A stretch of DNA of 64,000 nt, taken from contig NZ_JAAOEN010000003.1 of the NCBI RefSeq assembly GCF_011320225.1, positions 1 to 64,000 of the forward strand, in the 5' to 3' direction. This document shows, in pieces, positions 41,582-49,820 of the stretch. The translations under genes and the position numbers were made by a program. Numbering within the stretch: position 1 is the stretch's first letter; each line of letters opens with the position of its first letter. A model generated the notes under the pieces. That model did no database searches and was not told the DNA's origin. It worked only from the letters and a program-made list of their open reading frames with translations. The stretch comes from Phytoactinopolyspora limicola. GTDB taxonomy: Bacteria; Actinomycetota; Actinomycetes; Jiangellales; Jiangellaceae.

Positions 41582-43255
41582 TCAGGGGCCCGCGGTCGGG
41601 ATGATCTTGTCCGGGTTGAAGTTGCCGTTCGGATCGGCGCTGTCGAGCAGGCCACGCATGAGCGCCACCCCTTCGGGAGAGATGTCCTGGGCCAGCCACG
41701 GTGCGTGTTCGACCCCGACCGCGTGGTGATGGGACAACGTTCCACCGGCGTCGATGAACGACTGCTGGATCGCCGATTTGACGTGGTCGTATTGCTTGAT
41801 GGGTTCGTCGCCGTGGACGAAGGCGAAGGTGAAGTACAGGCATGCTCCGCTGTGGTAGGAGTGCGACAGGTGGCACATGATCCAGCCCTGCACCCCGAGG
41901 TCGTCATAGGCGCGGCGGGCGGCCGCCATCGTGGTGTCGTACAGCGGACGTAGGGCGGACCAGGGGGCAGCGGTCTCGGAGACGTCGGCGGCGGCGCCAC
42001 GGTCGAGCAGGAAGTCGCGGATGTACGGGGTGTCGAACTTCTTCTGGTCGTACAACGCCCCGGGCCCTTCACCGACGTAGACCCCGCCGTGCCGGCGGAC
42101 GATCCGCCGGACCAGCCGCTTCTCGTACCGCACGTGTGCGGCGCTGCCTTCGTAGCCGATGAACGACAGGCACATCTGGGACAGATCCCAGCCACGTTTG
42201 CGCAGGAACGTGGTGAGTGCCTTGGTGCCCAGCGACTTCAGGCCGGAGCTGGGGGTGCGGGTGGCGAAGGAGAACGCGCTCTCCGGGGCATCGGACACCC
42301 GGGTGACCGACGGGCTGGCGTCGCTGGCGGCGATGTCGCGCATGGCGGCGAGGCCGGCGTCCCAGCTCGGGAAGAGATACCCCAGGATCTGGCGGACCGG
42401 TGGGATGCGGTGCACCTGCACGGTGGCCTCGGTGATCACGCCGAGCCGGCCTTCACTCCCAACGATCATCTCGCGCACGCTGGGACCGGTGGACGCGCTG
42501 GGGATGGCCCGGATGTTGACGACGCCGTCCGGCCGGGCCAGCCGCACGCCACGGACGATGTCGGCGATGTCGCCGTATTTGTCGGACTGCATACCCGAGG
42601 AGCGGGTGGCGATCCAGCCGCCCAGGGTGGAGTGAGCGAAGCTGTCAGGGAAGTGGCCGAGAGTCCAGCCGCGTGCGGCCAGGGCGCGTTCGAGGTCAGG
42701 GCCTTGGGCGCCGGCTTGGATGCGGGCCAGGCCGGAGGCGTCGTCGACGTCGAGTAGTTGGTCGAGCCGGCCGAGGTCGAGGGAGATGACGACCCGCTGT
42801 TCGTCGGTGGCGGGTTCGAGGCTGCCGGAGATGTTGGTGCCGCCGCCGAAGGGAATGAGGACGGCGTCGGCGTCGACGGCGGCTCGTACGAGCGCCCGCA
42901 CCTGGGCTTCGTCGGCGGGGTACACGACGACGTCGGGACAGCGTTCGATGGCGCCGGAGCGCACCCGTAGGAGGTCGCGGATGCTCTTGCCGTAGGTGTG
43001 CACGACGCGGCGCATGTCGTCGACGTGGACGTGCTCGGCGCCGACGATGTCGGTGAGCTGCTCCCGCAGGCTGTCGTGGAGCCGCGAGGGCGGGACGTCG
43101 AGCGACTCGAACGACTGCGGAGGCGCCGGGGGTGCCGAGACGTCGAGGCCGATAGCCGCCTGCACGAACGGCGCGAACTCAGGTTTGTTGTGGTGCTCGA
43201 AGCTGACGCCGTCGTCGCCCCATCCCCACCACTTCATGTGTTTGACGTGGGTCAT
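41582..43255 (-). CDS. Alkyldihydroxyacetonephosphate synthase-like FAD enzyme
   Basis: 557 aa. N-terminal MKWWGWGDDGVSF and EFAPFV match the AGPS family. The FAD PP-loop is at about 140 (PFGGGTNISGSLE); FAD-contacting DSFAHSTLGGWIATRSSGMQSDKYGDI follows. The cap domain has SHSYHSGACLYFTFAF, and the C-terminus has the AGPS HHH motif (His509-511 in LSHHHAVG). The enzyme replaces the acyl group of acyl-DHAP with a fatty alcohol to form the ether bond. D-lactate-type oxidases of the same fold lack the HHH motif. ATGA overlap with the acyltransferase gene and the acyl reductase gene nearby support the ether-lipid role. Confidence 0.9.
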   Translation of the reverse strand: MTHVKHMKWWGWGDDGVSFEHHNKPEFAPFVQAAIGLDVSAPPAPPQSFESLDVPPSRLHDSLREQLTDIVGAEHVHVDDMRRVVHTYGKSIRDLLRVRSGAIERCPDVVVYPADEAQVRALVRAAVDADAVLIPFGGGTNISGSLEPATDEQRVVISLDLGRLDQLLDVDDASGLARIQAGAQGPDLERALAARGWTLGHFPDSFAHSTLGGWIATRSSGMQSDKYGDIADIVRGVRLARPDGVVNIRAIPSASTGPSVREMIVGSEGRLGVITEATVQVHRIPPVRQILGYLFPSWDAGLAAMRDIAASDASPSVTRVSDAPESAFSFATRTPSSGLKSLGTKALTTFLRKRGWDLSQMCLSFIGYEGSAAHVRYEKRLVRRIVRRHGGVYVGEGPGALYDQKKFDTPYIRDFLLDRGAAADVSETAAPWSALRPLYDTTMAAARRAYDDLGVQGWIMCHLSHSYHSGACLYFTFAFVHGDEPIKQYDHVKSAIQQSFIDAGGTLSHHHAVGVEHAPWLAQDISPEGVALMRGLLDSADPNGNFNPDKIIPTAGP

Positions 43256-44007
43256 GACATCTCCCTTGGATCGCCGGCGGGGCCGTTCGGGCGGGCGCCG
43301 TCCGAGCTGTTCTTGTCATATAGTCGCCGCACTTCGTCGGCCAGACGTTCGGTGAACGCCGTGGGGGACTCGTCGGGTTCGGGCCGCAGGGGGGTGCCGA
43401 TGGCGACGATGACGTGCGGCCGGCCCCGCACCGGCCAGTTCTTGCCGCGCGGCATGGCTTCGTAGGCACCAACGAGGGCGACCGGAAGGCACGGAACGTC
43501 GCAGGCGATGGCGAGGGCGGCCGCGCCGGGTTTGAACGGGCCGATGGTGCCGCTCGGGGAGCGTCCACCCTCGGGGAAGATCAGCAGCGGGACGCCGCGC
43601 TGGAGGAGTTTCTTGGATACGCCGGAGTGCACCCGGGTACCCGTGCGGTCGACGGGGAAGGTGTTGAAGACCAGCGACGTCAGCCATTTGCGCCAGCGCA
43701 CCTCGAAGAAGTAGTCGGCCGCGGCGCCGGTGGCGAGGTAACGCGTCAACCGGCGTGGCAGCGCGCCGATGATGAGCGGGGCGTCGAGGTGGCTGGCGTG
43801 GTTGGCGGCGACGATGAACGGGCGCGTGACGTGGTCGAGGTCGGTGTAGGCGCGGACCTCGACCGTGGTGAGGGTCCACACCAGGGGTTTGAGCATCATG
43901 CGCTGGAGGATGAACCGTGGCACGGCCAGGCCACGGGAGGTGAAGCGCCGGTAGCGCTTCTCCTTGGACGCTGCGCGCGTACCCCGCGGGACCATCTTGA
44001 GAATCAC
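43252..44007 (-). CDS. PlsC-type 1-acylglycerol-3-phosphate acyltransferase
   Basis: 251 aa from GTG at 44007, preceded by GAGGAGG and overlapping the SDR stop by GTGA. Acyltransferase motif I is NHASHLDAP (HX4D), with FPVDRTGT (motif II region), FPEGGRSPSG (motif III, Gly for Thr) and a VPCLPVAL strand (motif IV). A hydrophobic N-terminal segment may associate with the membrane. It should acylate lyso-type glycerophosphate: either DHAP at sn-1 to feed the alkyl synthase, or alkyl-glycerol-3-phosphate at sn-2. Confidence 0.9.
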   Translation of the reverse strand: MILKMVPRGTRAASKEKRYRRFTSRGLAVPRFILQRMMLKPLVWTLTTVEVRAYTDLDHVTRPFIVAANHASHLDAPLIIGALPRRLTRYLATGAAADYFFEVRWRKWLTSLVFNTFPVDRTGTRVHSGVSKKLLQRGVPLLIFPEGGRSPSGTIGPFKPGAAALAIACDVPCLPVALVGAYEAMPRGKNWPVRGRPHVIVAIGTPLRPEPDESPTAFTERLADEVRRLYDKNSSDGARPNGPAGDPREMS

Positions 44008-44825
44008 CGGACCTCCTCGTCCCCTGGATCTGGAGTCCCCCGTCGAGATGTGATTCTCCCCGATACGGAGCGGACGGCGCCTCGGGGTAGGTGTCGGACC
44101 GCCCACATCAGTGCACGGTACCGGGCGGAAGGGATGGAGACGACCTTGCCGCGGGCGACATCGCGCAGGCAGGTGGTGACGACGTCGTCGGTGTCGGTCC
44201 ACAACCACGAGGGGATAGACGAGGTGGAGATGCCGGCGCGCTGATGGAACTCGGTGTGGACCCAGCCTGGGCACAGAGCGGTGGCCTGAACACCGGTGCC
44301 GCGCAGCTCAACGGCGAGGCTCTCGGTGTAGACAGTGACCCAGGCCTTGATGGCGGAGTACATACCCATGGTCATGTATCCGGCGGTGCTGGACACGTTG
44401 ATGATGGCCCCGCGGCCACGGGGGAGCATGGCGCGCGCGGCGGCCCCGCCCAGAACGAGGACGGCGCGGCACATGACGTCGAGGGCGGTGTCGAACGGGT
44501 CCGGGTCGGGGTCGGTCAAGCGCTGGCGTACGGCCATGCCGGCGTTGTTGACGAGTATCCCGATGGGCTCGTCGACGGCGGCCAGGCGGTCGGCGACGCG
44601 CTGGACGTCGGCGGCTTGGGCGAGGTCGGCGCGGAGGATGGTGGTGCGCCGGCCGGTCTCGGCGGTGATGGTGTCGGCGGTCTGGTGCAGCCGCGCTTCG
44701 TCGCGGGCGACGAGCACGATGTCGTATCCTCGTCGGGCGAGATGCTGGGCGAATGCCAGCCCGATGCCTGACGTCGCCCCGGTGACCATCGCGCTGGTAG
44801 GGGGCTGGCTCGCCGGATCGGCCAC
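44004..44825 (-). CDS. SDR, candidate acyl/alkyl-DHAP reductase
   Basis: 273 aa from GTG at 44825, which has AAGGAG at the right distance; an upstream TTG at 44861 is less likely. TGATSGIG cofactor loop, NNAG, NVSSTAGY (Ser) and YSAIK (Tyr/Lys). ARDE after strand two fits NADPH. The C-terminal extension (RYRALMWAVRHLPRGAVRSVSG) is basic and amphipathic, as in membrane-associated reductases. In ether-lipid synthesis an SDR reduces 1-alkyl-DHAP to 1-alkyl-glycerol-3-phosphate, and this gene leads the operon with acyltransferase and alkyl synthase. Confidence 0.85.
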   Translation of the reverse strand: MADPASQPPTSAMVTGATSGIGLAFAQHLARRGYDIVLVARDEARLHQTADTITAETGRRTTILRADLAQAADVQRVADRLAAVDEPIGILVNNAGMAVRQRLTDPDPDPFDTALDVMCRAVLVLGGAAARAMLPRGRGAIINVSSTAGYMTMGMYSAIKAWVTVYTESLAVELRGTGVQATALCPGWVHTEFHQRAGISTSSIPSWLWTDTDDVVTTCLRDVARGKVVSIPSARYRALMWAVRHLPRGAVRSVSGRITSRRGTPDPGDEEVR

Positions 44826-44861
44826 CGCGCTATCACTCCTTATGGTGTCATCTCGGCCCAA

Positions 44862-44875
44862 AACGAACCCTCGTT
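44862..44875. promoter_or_regulatory. Candidate TetR operator (AACG-N6-CGTT), SDR/TetR divergent region
   Basis: AACG-AACCCT-CGTT lies 36 nt upstream of the SDR start in the 130-nt gap shared with the TetR gene. A related, tighter AACG-TC-CGTT is at 44932-44941, just before the TetR start. The same AACG-N6-CGTT geometry recurs at 45603-45616. Confidence 0.45.
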
Positions 44876-44955
44876 CTCTTAATTTGCCACATCCCCTTGT
44901 ACTTGTCGACGCCGCCTCCTTGTAAAGAAGGAACGTCCGTTTTACGGTTCGAGGT

Positions 44956-45555
44956 ATGCCTCGGGTGTCGCAAGAGCATAGCGACTTACGTCGTCAACAG
45001 ATCCTGGGTGCCGCGCGCCGTTGCTTCGTCCGTGAGGGGTTCCACCAAACCTCCATGGCCGACATCTTCGCCGAGTCCGGACTGTCGGCCGGGTCGGTGT
45101 ACGGGTACTTCAAGAGCAAGAACGACATCATCGGCGCTATCGCGGGCGACGTCGTAGCCGAGATCGTCCGGCTCCTCGAGCCGATCATGGCGGCGGAGCC
45201 GCTACCCACCTGGGAGGAGGCCATCGAGCGGGGACTGGTCTCGGCCAGCCAGGTCGCGTTCGGTGACGAGGGATTCGGCCGCCTGGCGCCGCAGGTATGG
45301 GCCGAGGCGATGCGGGACGAGGCGCTGCGCGACGTGCTGGGGGAGCGCTACCGGCGGATCCATGAGCTGATCGCCGGCCTGGTGGCGGCCGAGCAACGGG
45401 CCGGCCGAATCGCCGCCGACCGGGACCCCGTCGATGTCGCGAAGGTCTTGTTGTCAGTGGTGGTTGGATACATGTTGCAACGGCTGTTGCTGGGCGACAT
45501 CGAACCAGTGGTCTACGCCAGGGCGCTGTCCGCGCTGGCGAGGCCGGGCGATTAG
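44956..45555 (+). CDS. TetR family transcriptional regulator
   Basis: 199 aa. N-terminal HTH: RRQQILGAARRCFVREGFHQTSMADIFAESGLSAGSVYGYFKSKNDIIGAIA, all TetR hallmarks. The C-terminal ligand domain contains WAEAMRDEALRDVLGERYRRIHELIAGLV, a common dimer helix. It sits between the two arms of the ether-lipid island. Repeated AACG/CGTT sites in front of both arms and of its own gene suggest it represses the whole island, perhaps released by acyl-CoA. Confidence 0.93.
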   Translation: MPRVSQEHSDLRRQQILGAARRCFVREGFHQTSMADIFAESGLSAGSVYGYFKSKNDIIGAIAGDVVAEIVRLLEPIMAAEPLPTWEEAIERGLVSASQVAFGDEGFGRLAPQVWAEAMRDEALRDVLGERYRRIHELIAGLVAAEQRAGRIAADRDPVDVAKVLLSVVVGYMLQRLLLGDIEPVVYARALSALARPGD

Positions 45556-45602
45556 GTGGGTGTGAAGTTGCCGAGCGGCGCCGGTGTGTGGCAAGTTAAA
45601 AG

Positions 45603-45616
45603 AACGGATATTCGTT
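45603..45616. promoter_or_regulatory. Candidate TetR operator (AACG-N6-CGTT) before plus-strand arm
   Basis: AACG-GATATT-CGTT, near-palindromic, with AT-rich flanks (TTAAAAG before, TTAG after), in the 130-nt gap between the TetR gene and the ferritin-like gene at 45686. It matches the site at 44862 in arm sequence and spacing. Confidence 0.45.
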
Positions 45617-45685
45617 TTAGCGGCCTGATGATCCTCCTGTCAGGGGGTAATGGAAGACTGGGCCGAGCCGAGTTGAGGAGGTGTT

Positions 45686-46615
45686 GTGTCCGGATCTCAC
45701 CCGAGATCACCCATGCTCGCCATGGGTGGCGGACCGACCACCAGCTCCTCGATCCCATTCGACGTGCGGGCCTTCGCCCACGGTGCTACCGGCTCGCACC
45801 GCGATGAGCTAGGCCTCGCGGAGTACCAAACCCGAGCCTTGCCTCCGGATACCCTGCGCAACCTGCAACACCTGCGCCATCTGGAGAGTGCCACCATGCG
45901 TTACCTGAGGCAGGTACTGGTCACGCCCACCCACAAAGACGCCAGGATCACCGCGTTCCTCACCACATGGGCGTTCGAGAAGTACTGGATGGCCGACGGA
46001 CTGGCCGCCATCCTCGAGCACCACGGCTGGTCACCCAACTCCACCCAGGCGCAGACCCCGGCACCTCCGGCCGACCGGTGGCGCCGGCTGCAAGACCGCT
46101 TCGCGCCGATCGGACGGTCGCTGGTCGACAACGCCGTCGGCGACGACATCATCGCCGTGCACATGGCCGTCGGCGCTATCGACGAATGGATCATGCACGC
46201 GGCGTACCGGCGGGTCGCCGAACTCGACGACCACCCACGGCTGCGACGCACCGTCGCCACCTTCGTCGAGATCAAGACGCGGCACCTGGAGTTCTTCGAG
46301 GCCGAGGCGCGGGAACGGCTGGCCGGCTCGCAGCGCGCGCGCCGGCTGACCCGGAGCCGGCTGCCCCGCGCGTCGTGGCCACCACACGCCCGGCGCCGCC
46401 CGGGCTCCGCCGACGCCGGATTCTTCGGCCACCTGTTCGCCGCCACGCCGGTCGTCGTCAACCAACTCGACCGACAGATCAGGACGCTACCCGGACTGGA
46501 ATCGCTTGCGCTGGTTCGGGCAACAGTGGCAGCGTCAACCATGCCGCGGCGGTCGACCCCAACGACGGCCGGCCGGCACCGATCCACCCCCTTCCCGTAC
46601 CGGAGTGACACATGA
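45686..46615 (+). CDS. Ferritin-like protein with degenerate di-iron site
   Basis: 309 aa, GTG with AGGAGG upstream. Paralogue of the protein at 48935: LPPDTLRNLQHLRHLESATMRYLRQVLVTPTHKD aligns with that protein without gaps. Of six expected carboxylate/His ligands, Glu67, Glu167 and His200 remain. The first ExxH is replaced by Lys99-x-x-Met102, and the Glu of the second ExxH is Lys197. It is therefore probably unable to bind two irons and may be a structural or regulatory partner of its intact paralogue. About 40 N-terminal and 50 C-terminal residues are extra and likely disordered. ATGA overlap with the acyl reductase gene. Confidence 0.8.
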   Translation: MSGSHPRSPMLAMGGGPTTSSSIPFDVRAFAHGATGSHRDELGLAEYQTRALPPDTLRNLQHLRHLESATMRYLRQVLVTPTHKDARITAFLTTWAFEKYWMADGLAAILEHHGWSPNSTQAQTPAPPADRWRRLQDRFAPIGRSLVDNAVGDDIIAVHMAVGAIDEWIMHAAYRRVAELDDHPRLRRTVATFVEIKTRHLEFFEAEARERLAGSQRARRLTRSRLPRASWPPHARRRPGSADAGFFGHLFAATPVVVNQLDRQIRTLPGLESLALVRATVAASTMPRRSTPTTAGRHRSTPFPYRSDT

Positions 46616-48945
46616 CAACGCCAGGGCACACCCTGTCAGGCGCCCACGTGCTGCTGACCGGCGGCACGGGATTCGTCGGGCAGGCCGTGCTGGAACGGTT
46701 GCTCTCGCGGTATCCGGACACCCGCGTCAGCGTGGTCATCCGGCCGAAAGGCAGCATGTCCGCCGACGACCGGCTGGTCCGGCTGCTCCGCAAGCCGGTC
46801 TTCCGCACCTGGCGACGCAGCGTTGGTGCCGCCGAGGCCGAACGGCAGGCCAGGGAGCGGATCGACGTCGTCGCCGGAGACCTCGCCGACGGCGTGGAAC
46901 TGCCAGCGGACCTTCACACCGTGATCCACGGCGCGTCGGCGGTGAAGTTCGACCCACCCATCGACGAAGCGTTCGACACCAACATCGGTGGCGCCACCGG
47001 GCTGTACGGAGCGCTGCGCGCCAGCGGTGCCACACCCCATGTGATCCACGTGTCGACGGCCTACGTCGGCGGGCTGCGCAAGGGCATCACACCGGAGCGT
47101 TCGCTGAGCCACGAGGTCGACTGGCGCGCCGAGGCCGCGGCGGCGACCACCGCTCGGCAACGCATCGACCTCGCCTCACGCCAGCCGGAGGTGCTGCGCC
47201 GGTTGCTGGCCCAAGCCCGGGCCGAACACGGCAAGGTCGGCCCGCAGGCGGTCACCCGGGCCACCGAGGCGGCCAGGGCGGAATGGGTCGACGAACATCT
47301 GGTCGAGCAGGGCCGGCTGCGGGCCCAGAGCCTCGGCTGGACCGACGTCTACACCTTCACCAAGGCCCTGGCCGAGCGGGCCGCCGAAGACCTCTGGGCC
47401 GGGTCCGGCCAGCGGTTGTCCGTCCTGCGGCCCACCGTCATCGAAAGTGCGCTGCGGCATCCGTTCCCGGGCTGGATCGACGGCTTCAAGGTGGCCGACC
47501 CGCTGATCTTGGCTTATGGCCGCGGTCAGCTGCCCGACTTCCCGGCGTTGCCGGACAGCGTGCTCGACATCATCCCGGTCGACTTCGTCGTCAACGCCAT
47601 CCTGGCCGCGGCCGAGACCCCGCCGGAGCCTGCGTCGGCGCCCCGCTACTTCCACATCGGCTCGGGGGCATCCAACCCGCTGGCGTTCCACGAGATGTAC
47701 CGGAACGTGCGGGAGTTCTTCGTCGCCTCGCCGCTGCCCAAGGAGGACGGGCACGTGCAGGTGCCGTCGTGGCGGCTGGCCGGCGGGCGTCGGGTCGAGC
47801 GGTCCATGCGCCAGCGGGAGGCGGTGGTGGCCGGCGCCGACTGGGTGCTCACGAGGCTGCCGATGACAGCCCGGTCGCGCGGCTGGGCCGACCGCGTCCA
47901 CGGCTTGCAGCGCGATCTACGCTCGCTGCGCACACTCACCGAGCTGTACCGGCCCTACGTGCAGACCGAGATGGTGTTCGACGACACCCGGGCCCGCGAG
48001 CTACACGAGTCCGTTCCCGCGGCGCTGCGCGACGAGCATGGGTTCGACGTCGCGGAGATCGACTGGGTCGACTACCTGCAGCGGGTCCACATCCCGGCGA
48101 TCACCACCCTCAGCCGGGCGTTTAGCAGTAGGCCAACCACCACTCCACGCCCCACGCGGATGTTGTCGGTGCGCTCGGACGCGCTGGCGGTGTTCGACCT
48201 CGAAGGCACCGTGCTGGACTGGAACCTCATCGAGCAGTACCTCTGGTTGTGTCGCTCGCTGGGGCCGGTGTCGCGCTGGCCGCGCGAGTTGGGCAGCCTG
48301 GCGGTGGCTCTACCCGGATACGTACGGGCGGAGCTGCGCGACCGAGGTGAGTTCATCCGGGCGTTCGCTCGCCGGTACGAGGGCCTGCCGGCCGAGGAGA
48401 TCCAGAGCATCGCCCAGGGGGCGTTCGGCCGGGCGTTGCGCCAGCGGGTCCTTCCGGACGCCGTGGCCTCCGCGCAGGCACATCGAGCCGCCGGTCACCG
48501 CACCGTGCTCGTCACCGGGTCGATCGACATGCTCGTCGATCCCATCGCGCACCTGTTCGACGACGTCGTCGCCGGCCGTATGCACCAGGCCGACGGAGTG
48601 CTGACCGGCTACCTCGACGCACCACCGCTGGTGGACGAGGCCCGAGCGGCCTGGCTGACGCAGTATGCCGACCGGCACGGGCTGGACCTGCGCCACTCGT
48701 ACGGCTACGGCGACAGCCACGCCGACGTCGCCTGGCTTCAGCAGGTAGGGCACCCCGCCGTGGTCAACCCGGACGGCAAACTGTATAGGCACGCGCGGCG
48801 GCAAGGCTGGGCGGTGTACCAGTGGAGCCGTTCGGCCGGGGCACCAACACCCGGCCTCCGCGCGGAAGCCGGCCACCCGGCCGTCGACGCGCGGTGGCCC
48901 GATGGTCGCGACGAGCGGAAGGACACCACGTCGCATGGCGTTTGA
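46612..48945 (+). CDS. Fatty acyl-CoA reductase (NAD-binding 4) fused to HAD-IB phosphatase
   Basis: 777 aa, ATGA overlap with the preceding gene. Residues 10-500 or so are an extended SDR of the male-sterility/FAR type: TGGTGFVG (16-23), VIHGASAVKFD, HVSTAYVGG, and the catalytic Tyr247-x-x-x-Lys251 (YTFTK), then RPTVIESA. Residues 520-740 are a HAD-IB hydrolase: DLEGT with nucleophile Asp529 (Glu531 replaces the usual second Asp), TGS and GYGDSHADVAWL. FAR activity would yield the fatty alcohol used by alkyl-DHAP synthase. The HAD part may dephosphorylate a lipid phosphate. The combination is known from lipid enzymes of actinobacteria and myxobacteria. Confidence 0.88.
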   Translation: MTTPGHTLSGAHVLLTGGTGFVGQAVLERLLSRYPDTRVSVVIRPKGSMSADDRLVRLLRKPVFRTWRRSVGAAEAERQARERIDVVAGDLADGVELPADLHTVIHGASAVKFDPPIDEAFDTNIGGATGLYGALRASGATPHVIHVSTAYVGGLRKGITPERSLSHEVDWRAEAAAATTARQRIDLASRQPEVLRRLLAQARAEHGKVGPQAVTRATEAARAEWVDEHLVEQGRLRAQSLGWTDVYTFTKALAERAAEDLWAGSGQRLSVLRPTVIESALRHPFPGWIDGFKVADPLILAYGRGQLPDFPALPDSVLDIIPVDFVVNAILAAAETPPEPASAPRYFHIGSGASNPLAFHEMYRNVREFFVASPLPKEDGHVQVPSWRLAGGRRVERSMRQREAVVAGADWVLTRLPMTARSRGWADRVHGLQRDLRSLRTLTELYRPYVQTEMVFDDTRARELHESVPAALRDEHGFDVAEIDWVDYLQRVHIPAITTLSRAFSSRPTTTPRPTRMLSVRSDALAVFDLEGTVLDWNLIEQYLWLCRSLGPVSRWPRELGSLAVALPGYVRAELRDRGEFIRAFARRYEGLPAEEIQSIAQGAFGRALRQRVLPDAVASAQAHRAAGHRTVLVTGSIDMLVDPIAHLFDDVVAGRMHQADGVLTGYLDAPPLVDEARAAWLTQYADRHGLDLRHSYGYGDSHADVAWLQQVGHPAVVNPDGKLYRHARRQGWAVYQWSRSAGAPTPGLRAEAGHPAVDARWPDGRDERKDTTSHGV

Positions 48946-49729
48946 CATCGAGCGGTTCGCGACGAAGTCCGAACGGGTGCAATGGAAAGACCTGTCGTTC
49001 GACGACTTCCGGGAGAAACCCCTACCTCCGCACACGTTGCGCAGCCTGCGGTACATGTGCGACGTCGAGTACCACACGGTGTGTTACCTGCGTGACCTGC
49101 TCGTCACACCCGCGCACGAAGACGAAGACGTCAACACCTTCTTCACCATCTGGAACCGTGAGGAGTTCTGGCACGGGGAGGCGCTGGCCGAGGTGCTGGG
49201 CTGGCACGGCATCACCGTGAACTTCGACGCGTTGAAGGCCAAACGGCTGAAGGTCGGATGGAAAGACCGCCTGGACCCGGTGAAGCAGTCCGTTCTCGGC
49301 AACGTCATCGGCGCCGACTTCATCGCCACCCACATGATCTGGGGCGCTATCAACGAATGGTCGGCCAGCGCCGCGTACACCCGGCTGGCCGACCTCGAAG
49401 GCCACCCCGCCCTGGCCGAGCTGCTGCGCCGGATCGCCCGGCAAGAGGCGCGGCACGTCGCCTTCTATGCCACGCAGGCCCGCAAGCGGCTGGAGGCCAG
49501 CAAGAAGGCGCGAGTGGTCGCCCGGTTCGCGCTTCGGAAGGCGTGGGCGCCGGTGGGCTCCGGGGTGATGCCGGAAGACGAAGTTGTGCACGTCATGACC
49601 CATCTGTTCAGCGGCCCGGACGGAATGGCCGAGATCCGCCGGATCGATGAACATGTGGGGCGGATGCCCGGCCTGGACGGATTGACCATCGTCGAAGATG
49701 CGATGCGTGCTCGTGGGGTAGCCGCCTGA
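48935..49729 (+). CDS. Ferritin-like di-iron protein
   Basis: 264 aa; ATG at 48935 overlaps the reductase stop by 11 nt. A four-helix di-iron ligand set is visible: Glu45, Glu77 and His80 (EFWH), Glu141 (INEW), Glu171 and His174 (EARH). This E/ExxH/E/ExxH pattern is shared by acyl-ACP desaturases and related oxygenases. Placement after an acyl reductase and near an alkyl-DHAP synthase suggests oxidation or desaturation of an acyl, aldehyde or ether-linked chain; vinyl-ether formation is an attractive but untested possibility. No membrane segment is present. Its degenerate paralogue is encoded two genes upstream. Confidence 0.82.
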   Translation: MAFDIERFATKSERVQWKDLSFDDFREKPLPPHTLRSLRYMCDVEYHTVCYLRDLLVTPAHEDEDVNTFFTIWNREEFWHGEALAEVLGWHGITVNFDALKAKRLKVGWKDRLDPVKQSVLGNVIGADFIATHMIWGAINEWSASAAYTRLADLEGHPALAELLRRIARQEARHVAFYATQARKRLEASKKARVVARFALRKAWAPVGSGVMPEDEVVHVMTHLFSGPDGMAEIRRIDEHVGRMPGLDGLTIVEDAMRARGVAA

Positions 49730-49820
49730 GCGGAGCACCCGGGTGCTCCGCTGGCATGCTGCAAGGAAAGGAACGTCATCGGGGCGTCGACCGGCCTCGG
49801 TGCGGTGGAGGTGGTTGACG

